Source: Candidatus Marivariicella framensis (GTDB lineage: Bacteria; Bacteroidota; Bacteroidia; Flavobacteriales; Flavobacteriaceae). From it: a stretch of 44,784 nt of DNA. The position numbers and the translations under genes are program-made. The stretch's first letter is position 1, and each line of letters opens with the position of its first letter. Shown piece by piece: positions 43,546 to 44,784 of this stretch. The stretch lies in NCBI GenBank assembly GCA_905182735.1, contig CAJJCT010000026.1, positions 1-44,784 on the forward strand, written 5' to 3'. The notes beneath the pieces were generated by a model. The model made no database searches and was not told the origin of the DNA. It saw only the letters and a list, made by a program, of their open reading frames with translations.

Positions 43546-44043
43546 TTAAAATACTTTATTTGATTCTGCTTGTTTTTTAATCCCTTTAATCGCTTTTCGC
43601 ATCATACCTTTTAGTTGAATCTTCACAAATAGCCAATTTATAGGATGACACAAAATATTTTTTGAATAATAGGAATACTTATAAACTACGGAAATTTTAT
43701 CTGAAAGTATTTCATTCACTTCCCATTCTCCAACTGCTTTATATGCAAAAAATAAATAAATTGAAGTGAAGTTACTTAATTCCCACTTCCAATTTTTGTT
43801 TTCATTCCTTTCTATTATTTTATCTGTAAAAATTCTGTGCGACTTAACTATACTATTTCCTTTAATAACAGGGACTCTTTTACCATTTATGTTACCCCAA
43901 TTTTCAACATCATCAAATCCAATGATTGGTGGTTGAAATAGGTAACCGTTTAAAAACTTAGTAGCGTCTCCCAATATAGGTGCCTTAAATGCTCTTTCTA
44001 TATTACAATTGAATATAGATTTTAATTTTATAGATACTTTCAA
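43546..44043 (-). CDS. SRPBCC-like (START fold) ligand-binding protein
   Basis: A 165-residue protein with the alternating strand pattern of polyketide-cyclase/SRPBCC folds: N-terminal KVSIKLKSIFNCNIERAFKAP, a long beta stretch (NWKWELSNFTS), WEVNEILSDKISVVYKYSY, and a C-terminal helix ending the domain (IQLKGMMRKAIKGIKKQAE). No signal peptide. Ligand unknown. It converges with the small-gene cluster and has an unexplained 142-bp leader on its 5' side. Confidence 0.7.
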   Translation of the reverse strand: MKVSIKLKSIFNCNIERAFKAPILGDATKFLNGYLFQPPIIGFDDVENWGNINGKRVPVIKGNSIVKSHRIFTDKIIERNENKNWKWELSNFTSIYLFFAYKAVGEWEVNEILSDKISVVYKYSYYSKNILCHPINWLFVKIQLKGMMRKAIKGIKKQAESNKVF

Positions 44044-44076
44044 GTATTTCTTTTTTATACAATATAATAAATGTAG

Positions 44077-44123
44077 ATCACAGGAACAATCTCTTGAGTT
44101 TAAGTCCGAGCAATTCTTGTGAT
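44077..44123. other. Structured element of unknown function upstream of the SRPBCC gene
   Basis: Arms ATCACAGGAA (44077-44086) and TTCTTGTGAT (44114-44123) pair over 10 bp with one G-T wobble when read on the plus strand, enclosing further short pairs (CTC/GAG, CTT/AAG). The stretch to about 44170 is visibly richer in G and C than its surroundings and codes for nothing I recognise. It could be a small RNA, a leader, or a remnant. Confidence 0.35.
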
Positions 44124-44185
44124 ATTAGTCACGCAGCAAACGGGCAAGGCTTGATTAAATGAACCGATCAGTTGACATGAAATAT

Positions 44186-44784
44186 TTAACCGCCATTTAC
44201 AGTAATTGTTCCACTTAGAGTAACAGAAGATGAAACGGTAGACGATAATGAAGTACTAACAAAAATGATGTTATAATCGTAAGTACCTGTAAATAATGAT
44301 GGGCTCTGATTTTTTATTTGAACAACATAAGGTCGATCAATTCCAGAAGTAGGATAATGAACAGAAAAACCTGAAGGTAATCCCGTGAATGTAGAAAATG
44401 CAATTTCACAATTTGAAGTAATTTGAAATTCGATTGGAGTAATTTCTTGACCAACTATCATAGTTACATCAGAAGAAGCACTTAATAATGTTGCTGAAAT
44501 TGAACATTGCGAAGAAGGACACGTTCCCCAGATTGGTTTGTTAGCGTTTGTTAGTGCTGAATTTGTTGCAAAACTGGAAGGTTCAGATGCAATATTTGAC
44601 ACACACCAATCTGTTAGATCTTGATTGAATGCTGACGCACTTTCAAACATATAGGACATATCAGTTACACTAGAAGTATTCCAATTCCCTATATCCTGAT
44701 TAAAAGCAGTAGTTCCAGCAAACATAACCATCATATCAGTCACATTAGAAGTATTCCAGCTTCCTATGTCTTGATTGAATGATG
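44186..44784 (-). CDS. BspA-like (DUF285) repeat protein, C-terminal part, runs off the window
   Basis: The frame is open to the right edge, so the N-terminus is missing. At least two 25-residue repeats of the type [21 protein letters not shown] are visible, matched by a 75-bp DNA period (for example 44661 and 44736). A Cys-containing cap (DWCVSNI...WGTCPSSQC) follows, then a roughly 100-residue Ser/Thr-rich Ig-like domain ending SGTITVNGG. These are surface or secreted proteins. No type IX secretion C-terminal domain is seen at the end. The ORF's apparent GTG start at 44743 is an internal repeat codon. Confidence 0.8.
   Translation of the reverse strand, partial: SFNQDIGSWNTSNVTDMMVMFAGTTAFNQDIGNWNTSSVTDMSYMFESASAFNQDLTDWCVSNIASEPSSFATNSALTNANKPIWGTCPSSQCSISATLLSASSDVTMIVGQEITPIEFQITSNCEIAFSTFTGLPSGFSVHYPTSGIDRPYVVQIKNQSPSLFTGTYDYNIIFVSTSLSSTVSSSVTLSGTITVNGG

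Noticed and set aside
1-44784. CRISPR array, tRNA/rRNA genes, insertion sequences, phage or conjugation genes, defence systems
   Set aside because: I read for TpsiC-like GGTTCGAATC segments, regular 25-40 bp direct repeats, transposase or integrase motifs and found none.

Overview
The window looks like chromosome of a low-GC (roughly 30% by eye) member of the Bacteroidota, most likely class Flavobacteriia and plausibly a free-living marine lineage. Signs are: no Shine-Dalgarno-like leaders; several Bacteroidetes-type -7 boxes (TAnnTTTG); a compact menaquinone operon; a DnaJ with only two CxxCxGxG motifs; a DUF2795 gene directly before secA; glutamine synthetase III beside a GSII-type enzyme; and signal peptides ending in AQ or SQ. 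I found no rRNA, tRNA, CRISPR, insertion sequence or prophage. Most of the window is ordinary, densely packed core genome. Only the last 2 kb looks accessory.

Layout. 224-8063 (+) is a menaquinone operon: menG/ubiE, menF, menD, menB, menA, menC, menE, plus a small cupin; menH and a DHNA-CoA thioesterase are missing. 8087-8845 (-) is pssA. 8919-11306 (+) is lnt, a shrunken HGVHSPF-type methyltransferase-like gene and a DUF2795 gene. 11385-17822 (+) is secA, a sterol-desaturase-type membrane hydroxylase, a GT4 glycosyltransferase and a lipoprotein MsrA. 17830-23442 (-) is a tight block read mscS, sigma-54-type response regulator, M28 peptidase, MATE exporter, small conserved protein, PAP2 phosphatase. 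23534-26845 (-) is grpE-dnaJ, a TIGR01777 epimerase and an MnmD-like methyltransferase. 26969-28409 holds ilvE (+) and a MazG-like pyrophosphohydrolase (-).

28493-32447 (+) holds a three-gene membrane operon (small membrane protein, membrane-anchored GyrI-like domain, crcB) followed by a nitrogen-uptake operon (PII, amtB, outer-membrane porin). An amidohydrolase follows at 32538-34091 (+). 34098-37987 (-) is purM, prfA, pyrF and an alpha/beta hydrolase. 38081-41422 holds two divergent glutamine synthetases, GSIII (-) and GSII-type (+). Then come a CaCA antiporter, a GNAT acetyltransferase, a cluster of very small genes, an SRPBCC protein and the C-terminal part of a BspA-like repeat protein that runs off the right edge.

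The most interesting signal is regulatory. The promoters of the PII-amtB-porin operon and of the GSII gene, more than 10 kb apart, share one architecture: CCCC-N8-GGGG, then exactly 19 nt, then a TAnnTTT(G/A) -7 box, with no recognisable -33 TTG. The shared part sits where the -33 box should be. This suggests a dedicated nitrogen activator that does not use sigma-54, and it ties transport (porin, AmtB), sensing (PII) and assimilation (GS) into one regulon. I do not recognise this element as a described one. Secondary points are a sigma-54-type response regulator with no DNA-binding domain and a GAFTSA loop, a methyltransferase that has lost its SAM-binding core, and a membrane-tethered GyrI-like protein next to crcB.
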